A DNA stretch of 14,298 bases from Planctomycetota bacterium (GTDB lineage Bacteria; Planctomycetota; Phycisphaerae; Sedimentisphaerales; SM23-30): assembly GCA_029573975.1 (NCBI GenBank), contig JAKQBU010000225.1:1-14298 (forward strand). Reading direction: 5' to 3'. Made by a program: the position numbers and the translations under genes. Under the pieces are notes generated by a model. The model was not told where the DNA came from and did no database searches. It saw only the letters and a list, made by a program, of their open reading frames with translations. The first letter of the stretch is position 1; every line of letters begins with the position of its first letter. Shown here piece by piece: positions 1 to 7,216 of the stretch.

Positions 1-617
1 ATGAGGTGGGAGAACTGAGTCCCAATATGCAGGTCAAGCTGCTGCGGGTGCTCCAGGATGGGGTGTTTGAGAAGGTCGGCGGTGAAAAGCCGGTCACGGT
101 CGATATCCGCGTCATAAGCGCCACCAATAAGGATCTGCGCAAAATGGTCCAGAAAAATCAGTATCGCGAGGACTTGTTTTACCGGCTTTGTGTGGTGCCG
201 GTCAATTTGCCCCCCTTGCGCGAACGGCGCAACGATATTCCGCTGCTGATCGATTATTTTATCGAGCGGTTCAGCCAGGAGATGAACCGGCCCATCCGCT
301 CCCTGAGCCGGGAAGCCCTCCCGGTCCTGATGGATTACGCCTGGCCGGGCAATATACGCGAACTGCAAAACGCCCTGCAGTATGCTTTCATCAAATGCAA
401 GGATTCGGTTCTGCAAATCGAGCATTTCCCGCCGGAGATTATCCGCTTTATTGCCGAGCATCCCCTGCCGGCCTACCCGCGTCAGGGGAAGCTCAACCCC
501 GTTCAGGTCCAGAAAGCTCTGGCCAAAGCCGGGGGCAGCAAAGTAAAGGCCGCCCGGCTCCTCAAGGTCAGCCGCGCCACCCTCTACCGCTTCCTGAGGG
601 AACATCGGGTGGAGTAA
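1..617 (+). CDS. Sigma-54-dependent transcriptional activator, C-terminal part (5' end outside window)
   Basis: This is the 3' part of a bacterial enhancer-binding protein, which uses ATP hydrolysis to remodel sigma-54 RNA polymerase at -24/-12 promoters. The reading frame enters at base 3. The first visible codons give E-V-G-E-L, which follows the Walker B aspartate in this family. The AAA+ domain continues with NMQVKLLRVLQ, the sensor-like SATNKDL, the REDLFYRL arginine segment, the proline-rich NLPPLRERRNDIP and the WPGNIRELQNAL sensor II helix. The last 40 or so residues form a Fis-type helix-turn-helix (GGSKVKAARLLKVSRATLYRFL). The sensory N-terminus and the GAFTGA loop lie outside the window, so the signal it responds to is unknown. 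It ends 9 bp before the convergent glycosidase-like gene. A diverged copy of its last 20 codons recurs at 3217-3278. Confidence 0.95.
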   Translation, partial: EVGELSPNMQVKLLRVLQDGVFEKVGGEKPVTVDIRVISATNKDLRKMVQKNQYREDLFYRLCVVPVNLPPLRERRNDIPLLIDYFIERFSQEMNRPIRSLSREALPVLMDYAWPGNIRELQNALQYAFIKCKDSVLQIEHFPPEIIRFIAEHPLPAYPRQGKLNPVQVQKALAKAGGSKVKAARLLKVSRATLYRFLREHRVE

Positions 618-626
618 ATTGCGGCA

Positions 627-2972
627 TTATTCATGCAGCTTGATCAGAACCGTATGCGCACCTTCCGTCAGGTTGAGTAGTCTGGTGGGCCAGGGTTTAC
701 CATCCACCAGAATTGACTCCATGGTGCCGGTTCCCTGCCACGACAGGGAATAAACAGCATTCTTATGGCGGATATTTTCCAGCCGGGTCAAAGAATAATT
801 TGCCAGCGGCCGGGGTTCGCGGATAAGCCAGCCCTGGTACGAATAGTCCAGACCATAATGCTGATTCAGCACGATGGCAAAAAACGGGGCGTTGTCCCAG
901 ATTCGTCCGACATGGGCCTGATGGGCGGTACCGTGTCCGTAACTGCCGTAGGCCCGTTCGGCCATTGGAATTCCGGCATCCAGAGCGTGATCGGTCAGCA
1001 ACTGCAGAAGATTATCGGCTGGGACATGATATTTCTGCCGCACCGCCACATCCAGCAGGGCTACAAAATTTTGAATGATAAACGGCGGAAAGGTTAGTTC
1101 CCCGCGCCCGCTGGCATAACTATAATGCGAATCAATCCATTCATACACTTGACGAACTTTCTGCTCATCGTCCAGTAGTCCCAGCCAGATGGGTACGATA
1201 GTTTCATACAGAGCGAATTCGCTACGCGGGATTCCGGGGGGCTTCATACCACCCGGCGACCAGTTCTGGCCCTGGGGCGTACTGATTTGGGGATCTTTAT
1301 AGTCGATAAAATTGATGAAGGTTCCCCGGTCTGAGTGCCACAGCCCCCCTTCCCGATAATCCGTCAGCGCAGCATGCTTCATCGCTGCCGCCGCATTCCG
1401 CCATTGGATGGAGGAATCCGCATCACCCAATGCTTCATCTATATCAGCCAACCGGCTCAGGCCGGCATAACACTCCGCCGTGAAATAGGGTTCCTTTCCC
1501 ATAACAATTCCCTGTCCGTCCCAACTGAGGGTGCAGATCGGCAGCGACTGTCCGGCGGGAATGGTGGACAATAAGCGATGGGCCGCTGCATGATACTGTT
1601 CGATGTGGGCTTTGGCAAAATTCACATCCCCCGTCAGATAATAATGCCTTCCCCCCAGCATTAATAACTCCGCCAGTGCATCTTCACGTCCCCCGACACC
1701 TTCCCGTACTTGCCGCAGAGTAATATAATCCGCCAGCAATTCCGACACACCCGCCGGATCAACCAGATAAAGAAACTCATAGGCCCAGGTGTTATCCCGC
1801 GACCAGGTGAATTTATAACATTCCACACCGCCCATTAACACATTGGCACGCGGACAAACCTTACCGTCATAGTCCCGCAGGTTCAGAGGCAGACAACCTA
1901 AATAAACCTGGGCAAAAAAGGCGCCAAAATCCTTTCCTGCATCCACTGGCTGCAATTTTTTGTACCCGGTAAAATCCCGGGCCACCGCAATCGGCCCCCA
2001 ACTGCAATCCAAGTCCACAGGCTCCGTTAAATTCGTATTGCTGGTCCAGGTACACTCCCATTCCTGCACGTGTTTTTTCCCCTGATTATCCAGTTCCCAC
2101 GACGGCTCACCAAAAACCGGATTGCGGACCCATTCCGATTTGGCAATATGAATCAAGCCTTGTTGCGAAAATCCCAAGCGAAAACAGTTTTGCCGATGCG
2201 GGCTGTAGAAAATAGCCTCATTTTCCGCTTCTGCCGCCAGTTCCTGCATGTCTGTAGTCACGCCCTCCTGCACATATTGGAAATCGCCGCCGGCCAGATT
2301 TTCATAGACTCCCTCCAGTACGCCGGGATTGGTTTTGCTCACGATTTGCCGGCCGTGGCCCGTTTGCCATAGTTGAAGCCAGCTTTCGTCACGAACCGTT
2401 TGTATCTTGATTACATAATTTCCCTGCTGCTGTGAGGTGCTTTCCCTGGACCAACGAAATCTTTGGTTTTTGCCATCGCAGCGGATCTGCCAGGTCTCTT
2501 GGCAACCATCCGGATAACCAGCCACAGCCGAAAGGAACGTTTCCTGGTCCGAGCATTCCCTTTTGACAATTTTGATATTGCTTACCAGATGCTCGGGTGA
2601 ATCTGTTTCAGTCGGATGGTGACAGCCTGGTTTGATCAGCGCCAGTTGATAGGCATACTGGCCCCCTCCATCGGGTGTGGCGGCAGCCGGGCGGGCATAG
2701 GATGTACCCTCATTCAGGGTAAAACATTCCAGATACGGCTTTGAAGCATCGATGATCTCCAGATATGTATCCTGAATCAGCAGGCACCAGTTTTCAGAAA
2801 GCATGGCACCGCGAACCTGACATTCCTGGTTCAGCCATGCCGGAAGTTCGGATGTTTCCCCAGCGGTACTCCCGGCCCAGACTAGTATGGTCCCCGACAG
2901 GAATAGTACCAATGATAAAAAAATAACCAGATAATTTGGTGTGCCTTTACGAGGATATTTGGTATTCTTCAT
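627..2972 (-). CDS. Secreted or membrane-anchored six-hairpin glycosidase-like protein
   Basis: The 781-aa protein opens with a basic stretch and a hydrophobic segment at about residues 14-34 (YLVIFLSLVLFLSGTILVWAG), either a signal peptide or an N-terminal anchor. Residues about 40-370 look like a beta-rich domain. Residues about 375-700 look like an alpha/alpha barrel of the six-hairpin glycosidase superfamily: GGVECYKFTWSRDNTW (382-397, with WSRD at 390-393), EPYFTAECYAGL (494-505), and later RSEFALYETIVPIW and ERAYGSYGHGTAHQ. The last 60 or so residues resemble a small beta-sandwich. WSRD-type motifs line active sites in glucoamylase, debranching and rhamnosidase-like enzymes, but I cannot name the GH family or the catalytic acid. 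The ATG at 2972 has AAAGGGA about 9 bp upstream. A role in extracytoplasmic polysaccharide breakdown is inferred, and the nearby sugar-type permease (3430-4626) could import products. The residues are diverged enough that the exact activity stays open. Confidence 0.72.
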   Translation of the reverse strand: MKNTKYPRKGTPNYLVIFLSLVLFLSGTILVWAGSTAGETSELPAWLNQECQVRGAMLSENWCLLIQDTYLEIIDASKPYLECFTLNEGTSYARPAAATPDGGGQYAYQLALIKPGCHHPTETDSPEHLVSNIKIVKRECSDQETFLSAVAGYPDGCQETWQIRCDGKNQRFRWSRESTSQQQGNYVIKIQTVRDESWLQLWQTGHGRQIVSKTNPGVLEGVYENLAGGDFQYVQEGVTTDMQELAAEAENEAIFYSPHRQNCFRLGFSQQGLIHIAKSEWVRNPVFGEPSWELDNQGKKHVQEWECTWTSNTNLTEPVDLDCSWGPIAVARDFTGYKKLQPVDAGKDFGAFFAQVYLGCLPLNLRDYDGKVCPRANVLMGGVECYKFTWSRDNTWAYEFLYLVDPAGVSELLADYITLRQVREGVGGREDALAELLMLGGRHYYLTGDVNFAKAHIEQYHAAAHRLLSTIPAGQSLPICTLSWDGQGIVMGKEPYFTAECYAGLSRLADIDEALGDADSSIQWRNAAAAMKHAALTDYREGGLWHSDRGTFINFIDYKDPQISTPQGQNWSPGGMKPPGIPRSEFALYETIVPIWLGLLDDEQKVRQVYEWIDSHYSYASGRGELTFPPFIIQNFVALLDVAVRQKYHVPADNLLQLLTDHALDAGIPMAERAYGSYGHGTAHQAHVGRIWDNAPFFAIVLNQHYGLDYSYQGWLIREPRPLANYSLTRLENIRHKNAVYSLSWQGTGTMESILVDGKPWPTRLLNLTEGAHTVLIKLHE

Positions 2973-3035
2973 ACGTTTTTATTCCCTTTCGAATTCTTAC
3001 ACGGCCTTTTCCGCTCCTTCTATATTACACAATCT

Positions 3036-3064
3036 ATGATACCAATACCTGGCGCGGAACACAA
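3036..3064 (-). promoter_or_regulatory. Candidate sigma-70-type promoter for the glycosidase-like gene
   Basis: On the minus strand TTGTGT (3059-3064) and TATCAT (3036-3041) are separated by 17 bp and lie about 60 bp upstream of the ATG at 2972. The -10 box is good, while the -35 box matches only at TTG. No convincing -24/-12 sigma-54 element precedes this gene, so control by the adjacent sigma-54 regulator is not supported here. Confidence 0.35.
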
Positions 3065-3140
3065 GCAGGAATTCTATTGGGGTAGAACAAAGGGGAACCG
3101 GCCACCATTCCCCATTTTTCAGCCAACCCAAAGAATAACG

Positions 3141-3218
3141 CTAAAATACTTTCGAGATCACCTGGACTTTCCGCATCGCTTCTATCCGCTTTTTCTGCGC
3201 GGTTTCCGGCCCGGCCGC
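3141..3218 (-). pseudogene. Remnant of a second azoreductase gene (C-terminal 24 codons)
   Basis: Read on the minus strand, this stretch encodes a peptide ending in QKKRIEAMRKVQVISKVF followed by TAG (3141-3143). Over 24 codons, 16 residues match the C-terminus of the intact azoreductase at 4759-5382 (QKKLIEAMRKAQAIAETF). Similarity stops in a GC-rich patch around 3213-3220, exactly where similarity to the sigma-54 activator tail begins on the other strand. Everything upstream in this copy is gone. It is therefore a dead paralogue tail, not an expressed gene. The many synonymous and nonsynonymous differences indicate an old duplication rather than a recent one. Confidence 0.85.
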
Positions 3219-3278
3219 CTCCTCCAAGTCAGCCGCGCCACCCTCTACCGCTTCCTTCAGGAACATCGGTTGGATTAA
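3217..3278 (+). pseudogene. Remnant of a second sigma-54 activator gene (C-terminal Fis-helix tail)
   Basis: These bases encode RLLQVSRATLYRFLQEHRLD and a TAA stop. The peptide matches 16 of 20 residues of the end of the activator at 1-617 (RLLKVSRATLYRFLREHRVE), including the recognition helix. Its 5' side joins directly to the azoreductase remnant at 3141-3218. An open frame of 80 codons runs through the joint from 3036, but its first 60 codons are antisense azoreductase or noncoding sequence, so it is not a plausible protein. The rest of the gap 2973-3429 holds the candidate promoter at 3036-3064 and the leader of the permease; I see no other gene in it. Confidence 0.85.
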
Positions 3279-3429
3279 ATCCCCACGCTGGCGATTTCTT
3301 TCACTTTGCGAACATGTTAAAAATCTTGCATTATCGCGGCTGGCTTCCTATTCTATTACAAATTATGTTCATCGCGCTAGCTGAGCAAGAATATACAAAG
3401 TTATATGAAAAATTCCAGGTGAATAAAAA

Positions 3430-4626
3430 ATGCTTTCTTGTTTTTCGAAAATCTCCCCACAGAGGCGTTCCCTCCTGCTTCTGGCCATTATTTATATCGG
3501 TTATATCAGTCTGGGATTGCCCGACACAATCCTCGGCGTCGCCTGGAACAGCATCCATATCGAGCTGAATCAGCCGGTCGCGTATGCCGGAATCCTTACG
3601 ATAATCCTGACCTTCTGCTCGGCGATCTCCGGCTTTTTCAGCGGGACAATCCTGAGAAAGTTCGGCACAGGACGTCTGCTGACGGCCTGTGGCTTCGTAA
3701 CCGGATTTTCCCTGCTTGGCTTTTGCCTTGCGCCTGCGTTCTGGTGTTTGCTCCTTCTGGTCATTCCGCTGGGATTCGGACAGGGCGCGATCGATACCGG
3801 AATGAACTATTATGTGGCGAAGCATTACACCAGCCGCGACATGAACTGGCTCCATTGCTGCTGGGGTATCGGCGCCAGTCTCGGTCCGGCAATCGTGACG
3901 ACAATGCTTTCTGCCGGAACGTCTTGGCGCTGGAGCTATATCGTCATTGCCTGCGCCCAGGTGTGTTTTTCGCTGATGTTCCTCTCCACCCTGCCGCTCT
4001 GGAATGACGCCGCGGCGGCCAAAACCAACGGTTCGGTTGAAGAAGCCGCGGCCAACCGGAAGCCGAAGCGAGACTCCCGCTTCTGGTACTGCACAGCGAT
4101 GTTCTTCGTTTATACGGGTTTCGAGGCCAGCACCGGCCTTTGGGCTTATATCTTTCTGGTAAAATGCCGCGGAATTTCCGCGGAAATGGCAGGATATTCG
4201 GTCGCGGCGTATTGGGGAATGCTCACGGTTGGGCGCTTCCTGATCGGCCTTTTCGCCAACCGGCTCGGAAACAAACGTCAGATTTTTTACAGTATGCTGT
4301 CTGCTCTTGCCTGCGGTGGCCTGATGGCAATTCCAAACCTGCCGTGGCTGACTCTGGCGGTCATCTGGTTACTGGGCTTTTCCATAGCCCCCTTTTACCC
4401 GGCAATGATGCATGCCACACCGGAACGGGTCGATGATGTGACAGCCGCAACACTGATCGGATATCAAGGCAGTGCCGCGATGCTCGGTGTTATGGTCATA
4501 CCTCCCTCCTTCGGATTCATTGCCTCCCATCTTTCCTTTGAACTTCTGCCGTATCTGGTAATTCTGCTTCCCGCTTTGATTTTCACCCTGCAAATCAAAG
4601 TCGATGGATTCCTTCTCAAAAAATAA
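3430..4626 (+). CDS. MFS permease, fucose/sugar permease-like
   Basis: The 398-aa integral membrane protein has about twelve hydrophobic helices split by a charged central loop at about residues 190-215, the usual major facilitator layout. The loop after helix 2 carries RKFGTGRLL (76-84), the family's A-motif position in weak form. The stretch GAIDTGMNYYVAKHY (119-133) and MNWLHCCWGIGASLGP (138-153) is typical of the FucP/YbjJ-like branch, which moves sugars or related compounds by proton symport or export. The substrate cannot be read from sequence. The ATG at 3430 is supported by AGGTGAA at 3417-3423, spaced 6 bp. It stands alone on the plus strand between the gene scar and the convergent azoreductase, 132 bp apart with no clear terminator hairpin in that gap. 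Import of products of the glycosidase-like protein is possible but unproven. Confidence 0.85.
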   Translation: MLSCFSKISPQRRSLLLLAIIYIGYISLGLPDTILGVAWNSIHIELNQPVAYAGILTIILTFCSAISGFFSGTILRKFGTGRLLTACGFVTGFSLLGFCLAPAFWCLLLLVIPLGFGQGAIDTGMNYYVAKHYTSRDMNWLHCCWGIGASLGPAIVTTMLSAGTSWRWSYIVIACAQVCFSLMFLSTLPLWNDAAAAKTNGSVEEAAANRKPKRDSRFWYCTAMFFVYTGFEASTGLWAYIFLVKCRGISAEMAGYSVAAYWGMLTVGRFLIGLFANRLGNKRQIFYSMLSALACGGLMAIPNLPWLTLAVIWLLGFSIAPFYPAMMHATPERVDDVTAATLIGYQGSAAMLGVMVIPPSFGFIASHLSFELLPYLVILLPALIFTLQIKVDGFLLKK

Positions 4627-4758
4627 TCCTTATGCCTGGATCATAAATGAATAAAACCGGCTGAGGGGCGGAACACATCCACTCCTGCTGCCTTGCCGGA
4701 TTGGTTTGATGAACACGTAAAAACCAGTCGCAGAACCGTAGCAGGCATTTGGCAAGCC

Positions 4759-5382
4759 TCAAAAGGTTTCCGCGATCGCCTGGGCTTTCCGCATGGCCTC
4801 AATCAATTTTTTCTGGGCGGCTTCCGGCCCGCCCGCCAGCGTCGGCTCTACGATTACCGACTGAATATTGGCAAAACCGATAAACCCGAAAATCGTTTCC
4901 AGATATTTTTTCTGAAAGTCCGCCGGTGAATCATATGGATACTCCCCGCCCCGGGAATACGCAATGCACAGCGGCTTGCCGATGACCAGCCCTTTGTATC
5001 CCTCCTCCGGCGAAAAGGAAAAGGTATAACCCGGCTGGACCAGGATATCGAGGTATTGTTTCAGACGGTAAGGGATCCCGAAGTTCCACATCGGCGCTGC
5101 TACCAGATACTTGTCCGCCGCTTTGAATTCCTGGATGACCGCCTCCACCGCTTTCCAGGCGGATAATTCCTCGCTGGTATGATCCTGACCGTGCAAAATC
5201 GTGTATTTGGCCCGCACCGCCAGGCCGTCAAAGGCCGGCAATTCCTTCTCAAAGAGCGGCATGGTGAGAATTTCATCACCGGGATGGGCTTTCGAATAGG
5301 TCTCCACAAAGGAATTCGCCAGCCGGATGGCATACGACCGCTCTTTTCGCGGGGAGGCTTGAATATACAATACTTTACTCAT
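4759..5382 (-). CDS. azoR: FMN-dependent NADH-azoreductase (AzoR family)
   Basis: This is a 207-aa flavodoxin-fold enzyme of the AzoR / NAD(P)H dehydrogenase (quinone) family. Members reduce quinones and azo bonds with two-electron transfer from NADH through FMN, and protect against electrophilic or quinone stress in the cytoplasm. Visible family marks are the phosphate loop QASPRKERSYAIRL (8-21), PMWNFGIPYRLKQYLD (97-112), PGYTFSFSPEEG (117-128) and the flavin-side SRGGEYPYDSP (143-153). Length is normal for the family. The start at 5382 is chosen over an in-frame ATG at 5409 because TTAAGGAG lies just upstream of it and the protein then begins MSKVLYIQASPR like its relatives. It has its own promoter in the divergent region. 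A tail of a second copy lies at 3141-3218, next to a regulator tail, suggesting that ancestral copies sat beside a sigma-54 activator. Confidence 0.9.
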   Translation of the reverse strand: MSKVLYIQASPRKERSYAIRLANSFVETYSKAHPGDEILTMPLFEKELPAFDGLAVRAKYTILHGQDHTSEELSAWKAVEAVIQEFKAADKYLVAAPMWNFGIPYRLKQYLDILVQPGYTFSFSPEEGYKGLVIGKPLCIAYSRGGEYPYDSPADFQKKYLETIFGFIGFANIQSVIVEPTLAGGPEAAQKKLIEAMRKAQAIAETF

Positions 5383-5433
5383 GACAGGCTCCTTAACTTT
5401 AAATGCCACTATTCTGGATAAGTGATCTGATTA

Positions 5434-5461
5434 ATTATATCCCTGTTTTATCAAATAGCAA
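5434..5461 (-). promoter_or_regulatory. Promoter of the azoreductase gene
   Basis: On the minus strand TTGCTA (5456-5461) and a perfect TATAAT (5434-5439) are 16 bp apart. Transcription would start near 5427, giving a leader of about 44 bases that ends in the AAGGAG ribosome site before the ATG at 5382. Confidence 0.65.
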
Positions 5462-5462
5462 A

Positions 5463-5491
5463 TTGAGGCTTGTTAAAATAGGTAATATAAT
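5463..5491 (+). promoter_or_regulatory. Promoter of the methyltransferase-prenyltransferase pair
   Basis: TTGAGG (5463-5468) and a perfect TATAAT (5486-5491) are separated by exactly 17 bp. The expected transcription start, near 5498, is only about 7 bases before the ATG at 5505, so the transcript would be almost leaderless. Its -35 box lies one base from the -35 box of the divergent azoreductase promoter, so the two polymerases should compete or respond to one shared regulator. Confidence 0.7.
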
Positions 5492-5504
5492 TTAGAATCA
5501 TCAC

Positions 5505-6380
5505 ATGTATGTCAAACACCAAAGATATCCTTTGCGAATGGTTCTCCGTGTAGCCCGGTTATTCCTCTTCAGCCCGGATCAAACCGGGAATCTGGTCGAG
5601 AAAAGTTATGATCGGGCCAGTTCCACCTATGATCAGGCATGGACTCATCATATGCGGGATCGTTCCCAGGAGTTAGTCAACCGGATAACCCCGGTCAAGG
5701 GGGGCAAGGCCCTCGACCTGACCTGCGGCACCGGTTACGTTACCAGCCGCCTCGCCGAAAAAATGCAATCCCGCATCATCGGCGTGGACCGTTCCGAAGG
5801 CATGCTCCGCCAGGCCCGGACCCAATACGGCTCAAGCTGTGATTTCGTCAAATCGGATATCCTGCCCTATGTCCAAACCGTGCCGGATAACAGCTTCGAC
5901 CTGGTCACCTGCTGCTGGGGACTGGGCTATTCCCAGCCATTGGCGGTATTACGCCAGATTCGACGGGTATTAAAAAAAGGCGGCCAGGTCGGCATCATCG
6001 ACAACAGCCTCTTTTCGCTGGCCGGAGTTTTATACTGCTCCTTTCTGGCCTTTATGGAAAATCCCGACAAACTGCTCCACCTCATGAAGTTCCGTTTTTT
6101 ATCAGGCAGCCGCCAGCTTCAGCTATGGTTTCACCTGTCCGGCCTCAAGCCGCTCTGCCGCTGGGACGGCCGCAAAACCTACACCGTCCCCAGCGGCCAG
6201 CAGGCCATCGAACGATTGCGGGCTACCGGCGCCGCCGCCGGTTTTGAATTCGCCGCCGGCGAACAATCCGACACCCCCGTCTTCCAGCGATTTGCCGAGA
6301 TCATCGAGCAAAAATACTTAAAAGACGGCCAAATTCCTATTACCCATCGTTACCTGGCCGGGATCGCGAAAAAATGCTGA
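5505..6380 (+). CDS. Class I SAM-dependent methyltransferase, UbiE-like
   Basis: The 291-aa protein has a Rossmann methyltransferase core. Motif I is LDLTCGTGYV (70-79), the acidic end of strand 2 is GVDRSEGML (93-101, D95 expected to bind the SAM ribose), then SFDLVTCCWGLGY (130-142) and the helix-strand segment RVLKKGGQVGIID (154-166). The N-terminal SYDRASSTYDQAW resembles UbiE/MenG-type C-methyltransferases of quinone and lipid pathways. The substrate is unknown. It overlaps the next gene, a UbiA-type prenyltransferase, by 7 bp (ATG at 6374, TGA at 6378), so the two are co-translated and likely act on the same molecule. The start at 5505 has no ribosome site; an in-frame ATG at 5538 is the alternative. 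The promoter at 5463-5491 places the 5' end right at 5505, which favours the upstream, near-leaderless start. Confidence 0.88.
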   Translation: MYVKHQRYPLRMVLRVARLFLFSPDQTGNLVEKSYDRASSTYDQAWTHHMRDRSQELVNRITPVKGGKALDLTCGTGYVTSRLAEKMQSRIIGVDRSEGMLRQARTQYGSSCDFVKSDILPYVQTVPDNSFDLVTCCWGLGYSQPLAVLRQIRRVLKKGGQVGIIDNSLFSLAGVLYCSFLAFMENPDKLLHLMKFRFLSGSRQLQLWFHLSGLKPLCRWDGRKTYTVPSGQQAIERLRATGAAAGFEFAAGEQSDTPVFQRFAEIIEQKYLKDGQIPITHRYLAGIAKKC

Positions 6381-7216
6381 CCGCCCTCCTCCGTTTAATG
6401 CGCCTCTACTATGCCCTGCCGATGGCCGGCGGGTTGCTTGTGATTACGTTATATTTGACCGGCGGGCAAATACAGGCAGTACAAACTCCCTTGTCCCGAG
6501 CCTTCGTTTCTCTCTTCTGTGTGATTTCCGCCGCTTATGTCCTCAACGATATTTTCGATGTGCCGGTCGATACCATCAACTGCCCCCGTCGGATGCTCCC
6601 CAGCCGCAAAGTAAGCCGCCAGGTAGCGACCCTGTGGTCGATGATTCTTTTCCTGCTGGGCCTGCTCCTGGCCTGGTTTTCAGGATTCCCATTTTTCATC
6701 GGTATAATACTTTTAACCTTGGGGCTGGTCTTTTACGATCTCTTTTCCAAGCGACTCGGCTTCTGTAAGGACCTTCTGGTCGCCGCCCTGATGACCTCCC
6801 TGTATCCCCTGGCCTTTACCCTAGCCGACGGTACGGATGGGCCGCGGATCCAAACGCTTTATATTCACCCCTTCTGGCTCTTCTTCACCGCCCTGGGCTA
6901 CGAAATGCTCAAGGACGTCCGCGACCTGCCCGGCGACGAAAAAGTCCGGTCCCTCAATAGCATCGCCCGCTGGAGCCGCAAAACCTGGTTCCTCCCCGCC
7001 GCCCGCCTCCTGCTAATTGCCGCCGCCCTCATCACCCCCCTGCCTTATTTCCTCGGCTCCTGTAAATATCTCTACCTGGCCGCGTCCATTACCGCAATCC
7101 TGCTGACTCTCCTGTCCCTCCGTAAGCCGCCCGCCGCCGCCATCCCCTATATCTATGCGGAGGTTTTCCTGATTACGCTGGTTTCCCTGGCCGACCTGTA
7201 TTTGCTGGGCCCTTGA
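6374..7216 (+). CDS. UbiA-family prenyltransferase
   Basis: This 280-aa polytopic membrane enzyme has about eight or nine helices. UbiA-family enzymes transfer a polyprenyl chain from its diphosphate to an acceptor inside the membrane. The first Asp-rich motif is NDIFDVPVD (58-66), followed by the YDLFSKR loop (121-127). The second is DVRDLPGD (181-188), so both magnesium-diphosphate sites are intact. The segment after the first motif, TINCPRRMLPSRKVS, is an altered form of the INRPxRPIPSGxIS stretch seen in homogentisate, DGGGP and related prenyltransferases; the usual NRP and PSG are changed. The acceptor may therefore be unusual. It is coupled to the UbiE-like methyltransferase upstream, which suggests prenylation plus methylation of a quinone, lipid or aromatic head group. 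Its last 44 bases overlap the convergent radical SAM gene. Confidence 0.88.
   Translation: MLTALLRLMRLYYALPMAGGLLVITLYLTGGQIQAVQTPLSRAFVSLFCVISAAYVLNDIFDVPVDTINCPRRMLPSRKVSRQVATLWSMILFLLGLLLAWFSGFPFFIGIILLTLGLVFYDLFSKRLGFCKDLLVAALMTSLYPLAFTLADGTDGPRIQTLYIHPFWLFFTALGYEMLKDVRDLPGDEKVRSLNSIARWSRKTWFLPAARLLLIAAALITPLPYFLGSCKYLYLAASITAILLTLLSLRKPPAAAIPYIYAEVFLITLVSLADLYLLGP

Noticed and set aside
3050..3067. TGGCGCG followed by a GC dinucleotide as a possible -24/-12 sigma-54 promoter on the plus strand
   Set aside because: The -12 part reads AAGC instead of TTGC and no gene follows directly, so the match is too weak.
3036..3278. Plus-strand open frame of 80 codons ending in a Fis-like helix
   Set aside because: It is a chance frame running through noncoding sequence and antisense azoreductase remnant into the activator remnant.
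4627..4758. Search for a bidirectional terminator between the converging permease and azoreductase genes
   Set aside because: No stem with a T-run is visible in either direction; the gap holds nothing I can support.
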